Source of the DNA: Schizochytrium sp. CCTCC M209059
Taxonomy: Eukaryota; Sar; Bigyra; Thraustochytrida; Thraustochytriidae
Assembly (NCBI GenBank): GCA_000818945.1
Contig: KN805402.1
Location: forward strand, 174,835 to 238,834
Direction of reading: 5' to 3'
DNA length: 64,000 nt
The position numbers and the translations under genes were made by a program. The notes below the pieces were generated by a model that saw nothing but the letters and a program-made list of their open reading frames with translations, searched no databases and had not been told where the DNA came from. Shown piece by piece: positions 9,823 to 19,408 of this stretch. The first letter of the stretch is position 1. The number at the start of each line of letters is the position of its first letter.

Positions 9823-12210
9823 ATGGAGGAGCGACGGCGCTCAGGCGCGCGTAGCCTGCTCAGACCGTTGCAAAGGAACTCGAACAAGCGCCGGCGCAGA
9901 CGCGACGTCCTCGCCGACCTACTACGCGCGTGGTGCGCAGCGTACACTGAGGGGGAAAATGTGGACGACCCCGAGAATGACGGAGGAGCACACGCTCGTC
10001 TGCTTGCCGCGCGCAAACTTGCTGCCGATCGGCTGCTTGAGACCTGCGAGCTGGTGACGGACAATACGCTACGCGGAAACGTGGACCTTGCCGGAATCGA
10101 GGACCTTGATACCTTGCCCGAGTTTCTGCATTGTGTTGAAGGAGACCTCCATCTCGAAGGCTGCACGGCCCTGCGATCGCTCGGATATGATCTCGAGCTC
10201 GTAACTGGCAACTTGAATTGCCTCCGCTGCGCAAGCCTCGTCACGCTCCCAGGGCAGCTCTGTGTCGACGGCTGGGCAAACTTTGGGCGCTGCCGTGCCC
10301 TGCAGGAGATCCCATCAGGCGTCAGAATTGCTGGCTGGGTTTCCCTTCACGGATGCACCTCCCTCGCTGCTCTCGATGGCCTCGCCAACGTCGGCGGCGC
10401 TCTCCGTCTGTACCAGTGCCAAGGCTTGCGCACGCTTCGCCAGCTTTCCATCCACGGAAACCTTGACGCTTCTGCCTGTGCGCTTCAGGACGTTGGTGGT
10501 TTGCGAGTTGGCGGCCATCTCGACCTTAGTCACAACAGATCACTGCGAGCGCTCATGGGCCCACTACGCGTCGGTTGGGCGCGCCATCGCGCCGAAGAAC
10601 TCTCTCATCCGCACGCATACTCTATCAATTTGGCCGACTGCAGTCTGCGCGAGCTTCCGCCAGACTTTCTCGAGATCAGCGACCAGGGCGGCATCAATCT
10701 CGCCGGCAACAGTTCTCTCGAGGCTGTGCACGCCCTGCGGTGCGCTGTTGGAAAGCTTAACCTGTCCAACTGCGTATCCTTGCGCGAGCTCGGCCCCGAC
10801 CTGTCCGTGCTGTGGACACTCAATCTCGAAAATTGTGCACAGCTCCGTGCTCTGCCCTCGGGGCTCTGTCTCCGTGGCGATCTCACAGTGAGCCACTGCG
10901 CCTCCCTCCTCGAGCTACCTGCGGACCTCGAAGTCCAGGGCGACCTTGAATGCGTGAGCTGCCATGCTCTTGCCAGAGTTGGCGCCTTGCACGTAGGAGG
11001 TCGCGCCAATTTCGCACATTGCAATGCCTTGCACTCTCTCGACGCGGGAGCGACATTTGGCAACTCCATCATTCTCGACCAATGCGTGTCATTGCTCCGT
11101 CTCCCCGACGATTGGACAGTCGTGCATGGAGACCTTTCGCTTCGCCTCTGTGCGGACCTTGTTGAACTGCCTTCTGAATTGCGTCTCGTGCACGGCGTTC
11201 TCGACCTTTTCGGGTGCGCCAGTTTAAGGGCCCTTCCAACTGGTCTCATCGTGCGGAAAGGAACCGTTGGCTTTGACCCTGAGCAAATGCAACAAAGTCA
11301 ACGCAAATGGTGTCTGGAGAGCGCGCTCGACTTTTGGTCTCCCGAAGAGGATGATGAAATGCGTGACCGGATGAGACGCGCCATCTGCTTTGAGCCCGCC
11401 TATGAGCGCAACATTGTCCTTTTCCTTGACAAAGTGCGACACACGAAAGATTTCGCCATTGCCCCGGAAGTCGTGCGCGACCAAGTGATCGATGCACTCG
11501 ACTTGGTCGCCTCCGACCCGTCCAGTGATGCAGCTCAATCCATTCTTTTGCGCATGGCCGACGCCGTTAACGCTTGTCACGACAAGCCGGCGTGGGCACT
11601 CTCAGAGCTCCATGCACTCGCTCTCGTTGAAAACGCACGCGGAGATCGCGACGCGCTTCAAGAGATTGGCCGTCGCATGATGCGACTTGGCATGGTTCAG
11701 GACGCTGCGCTGGAGATTGTCCAGACAGACCGCACTCTCGATGACGTTTCTGTCTTTCTCGCGCTTCAGTGTCAGCTCAAAAAGTCTCTCGACCTTCCTG
11801 TTTTGGTGCAGGACTTTCTCTTTCGCAAACTCTGCAGCATACAACCGGAGCGAGTCCAGGCCCTGGAGAAGGCAATCCTCGAGGTGCCCGAGTCGGTCTT
11901 TCAGACATGGCTCGCGGCGTGGTCACCGTGGCAGCGTCAGCTTCGGTTTGAGACGGCGGAGTCACTCCGTCTCGCCCCCGAGAGACTTCCCTATGCAAAG
12001 GTTACGGCACGCGACCTTTCCGCGGCGCGCGATCTTTTGGGAGAGAAAGTCGCAACGCCGGTCGTTTTGCGTGGGCATCCTTCCGAGATCTTTGACTTGG
12101 ATCAGCTCCTCGATGTGTGGACGGCCACCGGCCGAGGCATCTCGCCCTCTGAACCGCTTTCCTCGGAAGACTTGTGCCACGCGCTTGCGCAGTGTCAATC
12201 CTCGTCGTGA
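9823..12210 (+). CDS. LRR protein with C-terminal NEL-type E3 ubiquitin ligase domain
   Basis: 795 aa from the ATG at 9823; no intron. Residues 1-28 are strongly basic (KRRRRRD), a possible nuclear signal. Residues about 85-475 hold about 18 tandem LRR-like units of 20-23 aa, consensus xLxxCxxLxxLPxxLxVxGdL. After a linker, residues about 495-795 match the NEL (novel E3 ligase) domain of IpaH/SspH/SlrP-family bacterial effectors in order and spacing. The catalytic CxD motif is present as Cys585-His-Asp587 (NACHDKPAW), followed by IGRRMMRLGMVQDAA, then DDVSVFLALQCQLKKSLDLP, then an acidic/hydrophobic helix and WLAAWSPWQRQL. NEL enzymes pass ubiquitin through this Cys, and the LRR binds substrate and restrains the enzyme. 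Here the gene sits among ordinary host genes with the same codon style, so it appears domesticated. Ligase activity is inferred from motifs only. Confidence 0.8.
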   Translation: MEERRRSGARSLLRPLQRNSNKRRRRRDVLADLLRAWCAAYTEGENVDDPENDGGAHARLLAARKLAADRLLETCELVTDNTLRGNVDLAGIEDLDTLPEFLHCVEGDLHLEGCTALRSLGYDLELVTGNLNCLRCASLVTLPGQLCVDGWANFGRCRALQEIPSGVRIAGWVSLHGCTSLAALDGLANVGGALRLYQCQGLRTLRQLSIHGNLDASACALQDVGGLRVGGHLDLSHNRSLRALMGPLRVGWARHRAEELSHPHAYSINLADCSLRELPPDFLEISDQGGINLAGNSSLEAVHALRCAVGKLNLSNCVSLRELGPDLSVLWTLNLENCAQLRALPSGLCLRGDLTVSHCASLLELPADLEVQGDLECVSCHALARVGALHVGGRANFAHCNALHSLDAGATFGNSIILDQCVSLLRLPDDWTVVHGDLSLRLCADLVELPSELRLVHGVLDLFGCASLRALPTGLIVRKGTVGFDPEQMQQSQRKWCLESALDFWSPEEDDEMRDRMRRAICFEPAYERNIVLFLDKVRHTKDFAIAPEVVRDQVIDALDLVASDPSSDAAQSILLRMADAVNACHDKPAWALSELHALALVENARGDRDALQEIGRRMMRLGMVQDAALEIVQTDRTLDDVSVFLALQCQLKKSLDLPVLVQDFLFRKLCSIQPERVQALEKAILEVPESVFQTWLAAWSPWQRQLRFETAESLRLAPERLPYAKVTARDLSAARDLLGEKVATPVVLRGHPSEIFDLDQLLDVWTATGRGISPSEPLSSEDLCHALAQCQSSS

Positions 12211-12672
12211 TCAATAACTTTATTTTTGATGTCATTTTGCCATGCTTGTTCGACGTTGTCTTGCGTGTCGTCGGTTACAAGCTATGATGGTATTCCATCG
12301 GTGTCAAGACTCGCTGGTCGAGAACCGGCCAAGTCTTTCATATCCTAGTATACGTCTCTATCTCCCTCGTTGTCTTTCGGGCCAGCCAGAACACTACAGT
12401 ACTGAGACGGGTATTTATCTTTTTAGACTCTCTTCGCAGAAACCAGTGTTTAGCGCGTGTAAACGCTGCGTCTCTTTTTTCCTCCATCATCATCATCACT
12501 GGCCTAGGGCTACATACAACCAACTGGGACGCGCAGTCCATTTTCGACGAGCCACCCTCGCGCCGGCTCCGCCGAGGCCGGCGCCCGGCAGACGGACGCG
12601 GCCGCCGCGGGGGCGCGGCGCGAGTCTCGTTTCGCGTTTGGCGCGCGGGCGAAGGGGGTTATAGCGGCGGCG
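12211..12672. other. Spacer between LRR-NEL and KIX genes
   Basis: Nothing gene-like is seen. An ataactttattttt stretch directly after the LRR-NEL stop is a plausible 3'-end signal. From about 12540 on, the DNA becomes CpG-rich, as expected for the promoter of the next gene. Confidence 0.45.
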
Positions 12673-12722
12673 GCAAGTGGGGAATAGGCGCGCGGCAAGT
12701 GCGGAAAGGGGGCGGGCAAGTG
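12673..12722. promoter_or_regulatory. Three evenly spaced GCAAGTG motifs upstream of the KIX gene
   Basis: gcaagtg occurs at 12673, 12695 and 12716, two turns of the helix apart (22 and 21 bp), inside GC-rich DNA about 250-300 bases before the ATG. The same heptamer on either strand recurs in the kinesin-13 upstream region (57023-57133). It may be a transcription-factor site; that is inference. Confidence 0.4.
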
Positions 12723-12965
12723 AAGTTTGCGCGCGGGAGCGGAGGAAAGGGCGAACAGGAGGAGGGAGAGAGAAAGAAGGAAAGACCCGGAGACGGCAAA
12801 GCAAACCTCGATTGCGTAGGACCAGACGCGCTCGCAGAAGAGGCGCGCGCGCGGAGCCCGAGCGGGAGAGCGGGCGGGGGAGCGGGCGGGAGAGCGAGGA
12901 GCGGCGGGCTCGCCCGTCCACGGGTCGCCCCGGGTCCGGAGGAGAAAGAACGCGGTTGGGCCGTC

Positions 12966-14033
12966 ATGGGGGCCGCCGAGCCGGGATGGCAGGACGAGGC
13001 CCGCGACAGCGCGGTGCGTGCCGAGAAGCTGCAGATCATCAAGGACATCGTGAGGAACAAGATGGGCACGCAGAACGGGGCGCAGAGCCCTGCGGATCAA
13101 AAGGAGAAACTGGCGGCCACGATCGAGGTGCGCTGCTATCAGAATGCGAAATCGCTCGATGAGTACACGAACAACTTCCTCATGGTCATGCAGCGCTTTC
13201 TCGTCATGGAAGCTAAGAAGAAGCCTTCAACGACAAATTCAAAGCCACTCATCTGTCCAGCAAAGGAAAAAAGGGGGGCTAAAATTGAGAAGAAACCTTC
13301 AGCCGTGCTCAAGACGCGTACCCCAGACTTTTCCGGGCCCGTAAATGTGGCGGATCCAAAGACTCCCTCGCGTCAAACAGGCCATATCTTGTACGGTCCT
13401 GGGCCCGAAGTGCGGCCCATGGAGCCCCCCCAAGACCCAAACGCGCCGTTGCGCGGTGATCATTCCCCTATCCCAGGCCCGGGAAACCCGTATTCTTACG
13501 TGCAAAACCCGCAACCCTATGAGCCCTGGGCCCCCTTTCTAAACTACAACAATCTCTACGGCTCTCTGGACGGGACCATGCCTCCGACTTTTGCACAGCA
13601 AATGCAGGTGCAACAGCATCCACACCATCATCCTTTGCCGGCGGTTTACATGGACTCGCAGCATGCAAGCCACCAGCAGCGTGTCCTCCAGCAGCACCAG
13701 CAAGGCTCATTGCAGCAGCAGCATGCACCCTTTTCCCATCAGTACCAATCGCATCCTTCACTTGTGCATGGTAGATCTCTGCTCGCTGAAGAAGACCCCT
13801 CGACATGGTCGGCGCACAATACGTCTCCTAAAGAGACGCCGAAGCGCCCTCGCTTTCAGGACACTGATCACATGCAGCAGCAGACTGGGGCTTCGGGCAA
13901 CATTTCTCGGCGCGCAGCCTCGGAAGCGAACACTGGCCTACTCGGGGGTTTGCAAATGGATCATGGCGAGTTCATGGAGGATGTGGTGGGCCTGCTCGCG
14001 ATTGACGATGAGGAGGATCAGGCGCACGAGTAA
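12966..14033 (+). CDS. KIX-domain transcriptional coactivator, MED15-like
   Basis: 355 aa from the ATG at 12966; the frame upstream opens at a GTG and is low-complexity. Residues about 8-85 form a KIX-like three-helix module: WQDEARDSAVRAEKLQIIKD, then KEKLAATIEVRCYQNAKSLD, then EYTNNFLMVMQRFLVMEAKK. Its order and hydrophobic pattern match the KIX of MED15/GAL11 and of p300/CBP. The rest is disordered: Pro-rich, then Gln/His-rich (residues about 200-270), then an acidic end (EDVVGLLAIDDEEDQAHE) that resembles an activation segment. A short KIX at the N-terminus followed by Gln-rich sequence fits Mediator tail subunit 15 best. A different KIX coactivator cannot be excluded. Confidence 0.6.
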   Translation: MGAAEPGWQDEARDSAVRAEKLQIIKDIVRNKMGTQNGAQSPADQKEKLAATIEVRCYQNAKSLDEYTNNFLMVMQRFLVMEAKKKPSTTNSKPLICPAKEKRGAKIEKKPSAVLKTRTPDFSGPVNVADPKTPSRQTGHILYGPGPEVRPMEPPQDPNAPLRGDHSPIPGPGNPYSYVQNPQPYEPWAPFLNYNNLYGSLDGTMPPTFAQQMQVQQHPHHHPLPAVYMDSQHASHQQRVLQQHQQGSLQQQHAPFSHQYQSHPSLVHGRSLLAEEDPSTWSAHNTSPKETPKRPRFQDTDHMQQQTGASGNISRRAASEANTGLLGGLQMDHGEFMEDVVGLLAIDDEEDQAHE

Positions 14034-14350
14034 CATGTCATTGTTTTTTAATATTCAGTCGAACTTTGTACGAAATACTTTGTTTTCCTCTGCTTCTCAT
14101 CGCTCTGCTAGCACCTCGAGGAGCTTGCTTATAAAGTGTGAATGACTTCGCTGCAAACATTGAGACGACCTCTTTTCTACTGGGTTCCACTGAGCTAGAT
14201 TGTGTACAATTGTTTGTTCATTGATATGCCCGTTCGTTCATTCGTTCGTTCGGTCGGTCGTTCGTTCGTTCGTTTTACTGTCCTTGACGTATATTGACCT
14301 GTGTTGCAGATGAATGTAAGGCAAATTATCGCATGCGCGTAGGCTCGTGA
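14034..14350. other. Convergent 3' spacer with (gttc)n repeat
   Basis: Lies between the 3' ends of the KIX gene (+) and the RING gene (-). A gttcgttcattcgttc-type tetramer run spans about 14229-14274. I see no gene. Confidence 0.5.
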
Positions 14351-14935
14351 CTACTGTATTGCACAAGAATTGCCGTCGCCGCCATGTTGAGCTGTTGTTT
14401 TGGCCAAATGCTTTGCTGCACCCTTGAACCGTCGGCGAAAACCAGGAGGCAGATTCGAGCTTGACGCGGTCGTATAAGCCCAGTATTCCTCGAGCTCTTC
14501 GCCCTCGCGATACTCGCGCATGTAAACAATCTCTTGCATGCACAGTGGGCAAGCGTGCCATGCAGACTTGAGTCCACCCTGCGCAGACGTCTTGCGCCAA
14601 GGCCCGATGCGATGTTCGTTGATGCAAGCATCGCAAATGCACAGGTGATCGCAAGGAAAGAGAACCTTTGTGCAGGGCCGCTCATCGCTAGAACAGAGGC
14701 AGCAACGTATTGCCTCTGTGTCAAATTTGAGCGTCGCGAGATTGCGGGAATAGGGAGCTCTGGCAGCGTGATCTCTTGCGAGGCCCAAGTAATCTGGTTT
14801 CTTCACCTCGTCCTCTATGTAAATGAGGTCCATTGTTTCGCTCGGTCCTGTTCGAAGTTCGTCGTCAATTTCGGCATTTTCACTGTCTTCATACTCTTCG
14901 TTATAAAAATCGTCATCGCTCGTTGCGTAGAACAT
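14351..14935 (-). CDS. RING-type E3 ubiquitin ligase with C-terminal CaaX box
   Basis: 194 aa, ATG at 14935. The N-terminal 60 residues are acidic. The RING is of the C-x2-C ... C-x-H-x3-C-x2-C ... C-x2-C type: CCLC, then PCDHLCICDAC, then CPLC, with a stretch of about 24 residues before the last pair. This spacing is typical of E3 ligases with a PCGH-LC-C core. The protein ends NSCAIQ; Cys-Ala-Ile-Gln is a good CaaX prenylation box, and a terminal Gln usually favours farnesyl transfer. I infer a membrane-tethered E3 ligase. Substrate and membrane are unknown. It is convergent with the KIX gene. Confidence 0.75.
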   Translation of the reverse strand: MFYATSDDDFYNEEYEDSENAEIDDELRTGPSETMDLIYIEDEVKKPDYLGLARDHAARAPYSRNLATLKFDTEAIRCCLCSSDERPCTKVLFPCDHLCICDACINEHRIGPWRKTSAQGGLKSAWHACPLCMQEIVYMREYREGEELEEYWAYTTASSSNLPPGFRRRFKGAAKHLAKTTAQHGGDGNSCAIQ

Positions 14936-15218
14936 GTCTTTCCGCCCGGGCGCTTGAGACGATCACGTGCATGCAACAAAGTCAGACCTCGCTGACGTTT
15001 CCGTACTGCCACGTGCCACGACCGGTCAATGCAAACCCTGTATCTCTTGTCAATGGTTTTGCAGCCAAAGACTTCTCCCGATTCGAGCAAGCGTCTCGTT
15101 TGAGGGCAGCCAGGCTGCTCGTGCTTGAGCGCGCGCGAGCAATTGATCGAGCGAGGGTGATGTTGAGCACGCGCTGGTTTGCTTGATCGCTCGCCTGCTC
15201 AGGCGCTTATATGATGCT

Positions 15219-15239
15219 CCCCCCCCCCCCCCCCCCCCC
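15219..15239. repeat. 21-base homopolymer C tract
   Basis: Twenty-one consecutive C residues on the + strand. Runs of this length can adopt i-motif/G-quadruplex forms and are prone to sequencing and assembly length errors. Confidence 0.9.
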
Positions 15240-15954
15240 TCGCGCGAGTGGACTGTTTGCTCGTCAAAGATGGATTTTCGACCTCACTTCAGCCAGACCA
15301 GAATTCTGTCAATGCCCTGGCGCTCTTGTTGATTCTTCCAAAACTTGGAGGTCCCCGGTCTAGACACAACCTTTTGGCTTTACAGGTAATGACGATATTT
15401 TTTGCCGGCTACTGCCTGCCTTAGACCTGATCTAGGTCTCCCGATCTATTTTAGCGTTGATGTCGGGTTCAACGTGGCGGATTCTCAAGTCTACGGACCT
15501 CTTGCGTCTTTGCGCACGCGTGTGCGAACGTACGGCTACGAGGATCTGTGCTCCGCTTTCGTCCTTCTCCCTCGTGTGGCAAACTTCACTCGACTTCTGG
15601 CCCAGGCGACCACGGCCTCCACGCACCAGTGCCTGTGTACTTTTTCCGGTATCGCTCGCGAGGTTCTTTGGACGAAGTTCGCACAAGCTACGGGCCGCTG
15701 CGCGTTGTTTGAGACCCTGGAGGTCCTCGCCGATCGCGGAAGCAGCGGGCTGGTGATCCAAGACCGCTCGGAACCTTTCGCGATTCTCAGTGTCAATTGG
15801 TCGTGGCCGCGGCCAATGGTCCGCTCAACGGATCAATGACTCGAAATGGCTTACTACACGTCGCCGCTGCAACAAGTTGGCGAAGGCGGGGTGGTACGAG
15901 AAGTGCCGCGATCGCATCGGACACGCATGTGCCGACGTAGAGTATAGCGGCGGC

Positions 15955-15957
<3 letters not shown>

Positions 15958-15987
<30 letters not shown>
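15958..15987. repeat. (AGC)10 trinucleotide repeat
   Basis: Ten perfect AGC units. Because neither strand shows a supported gene here, the Ser/Leu runs it encodes are not taken as coding. Confidence 0.9.
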
Positions 15988-15988
<1 letters not shown>

Positions 15989-16727
15989 TTAGTACCTTCC
16001 TATCGGTAGCCATTTCATTCTACTGGCTGGTCAGGGTTTTAAGACGCTGAGACGCTCGCTCTCGCATTAACGGTCCCTCCGTCCTAGCGTGATTATGGTG
16101 GCGCAAGGGTATAGCCTCGCTCGCTCCTTTTTTGGAGTCGCTCGCTGTCGCTTGCACGCTTGTTCGCTTGGACGGGCGGATGGGCAGATTGATGCAGACG
16201 GACAAACGGGACATGGCGTAGACCTACTCAATGCCGAATCCTCATGTATATTTTAACTGTATATAGCCACGCACAAATGCAAAGGTCGTTATACACATGG
16301 CTGACAGATATCCATCACATCACACATAGTGCCGTGCCACTATGCAGAGAAGGGCGCGAATTTCGAGCACGCACACGATTTGACCCTCCCCCTCTCTCTA
16401 ATGAGTCAGTCCTTTGTCCGGACTCCCATCATGGAGAGACGCTGCGCCTCAAGTTTGCACCCGAGAGACTTGTTCAAAGAGCACCGTCGACCTCTCGCAA
16501 AGGAATTTGCCACGTGATCCGGTCTCTGACGTGGGACGGGGTTTCTGTCTTCGGCCTGGCAGTGAGCTGACTGGCAGTCTCATGACTGCAACATGAAGTA
16601 GCGTAAGCCAACGGACTTTTCTCTCTATCCCACCTTGCCTTGACCCCCTCTTTGCCCAACCCCTTTTTTCCAGGGACTGGCGAGGCCCTCAGACGGAGCA
16701 AACCTTGAAAGACACAACCAGGAAACG

Positions 16728-18260
16728 ATGAGCGGCGAGCGCGCGGCACGGGGACGATCGAGTCATACTGTTCGACCCAGACCGGAGGCGACTGAAATTG
16801 GGAAAGTCGACGCATCCAAGCCTGGCGTACAAATGAATTTCAAGGACAGATTGACAGAAAGAGACGAGGACTCGCAAAAGCAAAAGGGCTGGACTACAGG
16901 ACAATTAAGAGTTGCCGTCAAGTCTCTTAGTCTCGCAGTCGCTGTGCTTTTTTGTCTCGTATTATATCTCTCCGTGCAGACAAGATCTGGGTCCTGGATC
17001 CAAGCGAGCTCTTCCGAGATTCTGTACGCTGACACTACGGAGCATCACGAGGACCGGGCCAAGGCCACGCATCAGAGCGAGTGGGACTCTGGGAGCAGTG
17101 CTGGGGAACAACAAAACCAGGTCGAGGCCGTGCCTCCTCAGGGTCCAGGACACAATGCGCCTACTGTCACGTCGCCAACGCGGCAAGGAAATCTACGAAC
17201 ACAGGCGAACATGTCCAGAAATGGCATCGTTGCTCACCCGAGTCGTCCTAAAGAGAGAGCAGAAAGTAAGTCCGAAATAAGTCCTGTCACGACGCCGAAG
17301 AATGTGAAGACAACCGATGCTGTTTCGTCCGAGCCGAGACAGGATTCTCGCGTAATGTTTCTACCACTTGAAAAACGTGGCAAAGATGGTTTTCGCGTCA
17401 TTCACATTCCCAAAACGGCAGGCGAACTCTTTACGACTTTTGCTCGTCAGCATGTTTCCCCAAACGAGAAAAGAGAATGGGACGAAGACTGCTTGCTAGG
17501 CAGAACCACACGCTGGACTTCGTACGACCCTGAGGTCCACTTTGCAGCATCCTTCTTTCGCTCTCCGCGAGAGCACGTCCTCTCTCAATACTTTCAGTGT
17601 CTGCATGGGTGGGGAGGCATGTACGAGAGGGAGATACGTCAATTTCCTCGTTCCGTGGCCAAGAATAGCCTCGAAATGGCAGAAATTCGAATGACACGTG
17701 GAATTTACCCGAGCAAGACAAGTGCCCGTGACAATTACGACAAACTTTACAAGCGAGCCATCGAAGGGATTGACAAGTGGCTCGACTTTTTTCTCGATGG
17801 ATGGTATATTGAAAAAGGCTACTTTGGCTGCTACCACCCGCTGTCCATGCAGGTCCGTGCCATGACGTGCTACGGTCCGTGGGACTGGATGCACGGCATC
17901 TTCCAGGAAAAGTATCTCACGCCGGACGTGCCGCAAGCCATTGCGAACATGCGTTCACTGTGGTTCGTTGGCATCAAGGAAAAGGTGCACGAGTCGCTGT
18001 GCATTTGGGAGTATCAGTATTCTCGGAAGCTTCCCGCGTACTGCGACTGCAAGAGTGGCTTAAAACGCCCAGCTCTGGAGTCTCATGTTCACGGCGTTCC
18101 CAAACACTCTCTCTCGGATCTGTCGGCTGCGCAGCTGGCCAAGATCGACAGACTCACCGAGGGTGACAAGGAGCTCTACGCGGCCACGGTGGACGAGTTC
18201 ATGCTGCGACTTCGTGAAGTGGAAGCCAAGACAGGCAAACAAATCTTGTGTCCCAAATAG
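16728..18260 (+). CDS. Golgi-type sulfotransferase 1 (tandem paralogue)
   Basis: 510 aa, type II membrane protein. A cytosolic N-terminus of about 65 residues precedes a membrane anchor (LSLAVAVLFCLVLYL, about 69-85), a Ser/Thr/Glu-rich stem to about residue 205, then the catalytic domain. VIHIPKTAGE (His226) matches the 5'-phosphosulfate loop of PAPS-using heparan/uronyl 2-O- and 6-O-type sulfotransferases. FFRSPREHVLSQYFQC matches the 3'-phosphate-binding segment. It should transfer sulfate from PAPS to a glycan in the Golgi. The acceptor is unknown. The paralogue at 19409-20710 is nearly identical over two DNA tracts of the catalytic domain, while stems and anchors differ completely. Confidence 0.85.
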   Translation: MSGERAARGRSSHTVRPRPEATEIGKVDASKPGVQMNFKDRLTERDEDSQKQKGWTTGQLRVAVKSLSLAVAVLFCLVLYLSVQTRSGSWIQASSSEILYADTTEHHEDRAKATHQSEWDSGSSAGEQQNQVEAVPPQGPGHNAPTVTSPTRQGNLRTQANMSRNGIVAHPSRPKERAESKSEISPVTTPKNVKTTDAVSSEPRQDSRVMFLPLEKRGKDGFRVIHIPKTAGELFTTFARQHVSPNEKREWDEDCLLGRTTRWTSYDPEVHFAASFFRSPREHVLSQYFQCLHGWGGMYEREIRQFPRSVAKNSLEMAEIRMTRGIYPSKTSARDNYDKLYKRAIEGIDKWLDFFLDGWYIEKGYFGCYHPLSMQVRAMTCYGPWDWMHGIFQEKYLTPDVPQAIANMRSLWFVGIKEKVHESLCIWEYQYSRKLPAYCDCKSGLKRPALESHVHGVPKHSLSDLSAAQLAKIDRLTEGDKELYAATVDEFMLRLREVEAKTGKQILCPK

Positions 18261-18712
18261 CGAACGTAGAAGCGTAAAGCCAACCTCTGATATTCGTTGG
18301 ACCTGAATTTGGGCGAGCAACACGGGCATCAATGAAGGCGCCAGCCACAGCAGCGCTTGGGTCCGTGCCGTTGCTCAGCTGCGCCCGCGCGTAAGCGTAG
18401 GTCTCTGCGATACAAAGGGCTCCTCTTTTGTGTGACGCAAGTCCTTCTCCTCCTCTTCACCTCTGACCGTCCAAGACAAGTAAGAAAGCAGCTGCAGCCA
18501 GTGATGCGCGCCGGCCTCCTTGATTTGTGCCTGACGCTCAAAAGAGCCTCCGCTGAATGACCGGGAGGGAAGATCTGCTAGGCGACTGAGCCTGCGTGGC
18601 CCGCCATCACCCATCCAGCAGAAGGTCGCGGTAGGCTACGGCGGTGTTATCTAGCTATCTGGCACGGACGGAGGCGTGGCAACGCTCGCTGTTCATGCCA
18701 GCGTGCTCCGAT

Positions 18713-18750
<38 letters not shown>
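18713..18750. repeat. (gaca)n tetranucleotide microsatellite
   Basis: About nine uninterrupted gaca units. Confidence 0.9.
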
Positions 18751-18872
18751 GAGCATGGCTACCGCCCAGCCCCGCTCCTTCGCAGCCCGGCCTGCCGCGC
18801 GCTCCGCCCTAGCTCCGACCGTCTCTGGCCGAGCCGCGAACCGCGCCGCCTCGCCCGCCGCCAGCATCCACA

Positions 18873-18905
18873 GTGTGGTGTGGTGTGGTGTGGTGTGGTG
18901 TGGTG
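18873..18905. repeat. (tgtgg)n pentanucleotide microsatellite
   Basis: Six to seven copies of a tgtgg pentamer. Confidence 0.85.
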
Positions 18906-19408
18906 TTGGGCGTGGTGAGAGCTCGCCTGGGCGAGCGGTCTCAGGGAGTCTCCGTCCACCCCGGCACACCGCGGCGCCCTCGCGACCGGCCGCGCCCGAC
19001 CTGCGAGGCGAGCGAGGTCGAGGCGAGGAAAGGGAAAGGCGTCGCAGGCAGGCAGGCAGGCAGGCAGGCAGCGCGCTCGCTGCGGCAGAAGGAGGCCTGG
19101 GAGAGCACGCGCGGCACGACACAGCCTGGCGGCATGGCGCCCCGGGGCGGCCTGGCGTCATGTCATGGCGGCCTTAAGCTCGCAGCAACTCCGACCAGCG
19201 AGGTGCGGACGCGGAAGAGCCCGAAGGAGTCGACGAGGGCGCGGCGGCAAAACCCGATCGCGTGCAGAGCGCGAGGCCGGGCAGCCGCAGGCGCCGGTGC
19301 TCTGGCCTGGCCTGGACCTGAGTGAGTGAGTGGGGGAGTGAGTGACTGCCTGCGAGGCTGGAAGCTTGCACGCGCGCAAACTGCGGATTGCGAGCAGCAG
19401 CAGAGACG

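Larger units (their letters stand above)
14936..16727. other. 1.8-kb spacer without supported gene
   Basis: Open frames at 15402-15839 (+) and 15432-15761 (-) overlap each other, begin at TTG rather than ATG, and resemble nothing I know. The stretch contains a 21-base poly-C run and a (AGC)10 repeat, listed separately. It should hold the promoters of the RING gene (leftward) and sulfotransferase 1 (rightward). Confidence 0.5.
18261..19408. other. Spacer between the sulfotransferase pair, rich in microsatellites
   Basis: Contains (gaca)n at 18713-18750, (tgtgg)n at about 18873-18905, (ggca)n at about 19045-19071 and (gtga)n at about 19318-19340. Open frames here are artefacts of these repeats. 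No similarity to the 5' flank of sulfotransferase 1 is evident, so the promoter was not duplicated recently or has been replaced. Confidence 0.6.

Noticed and set aside
15402..15839. 145-codon frame between the RING and sulfotransferase genes
   Set aside because: Begins at TTG, has no usable ATG, and overlaps an opposite frame of similar quality.
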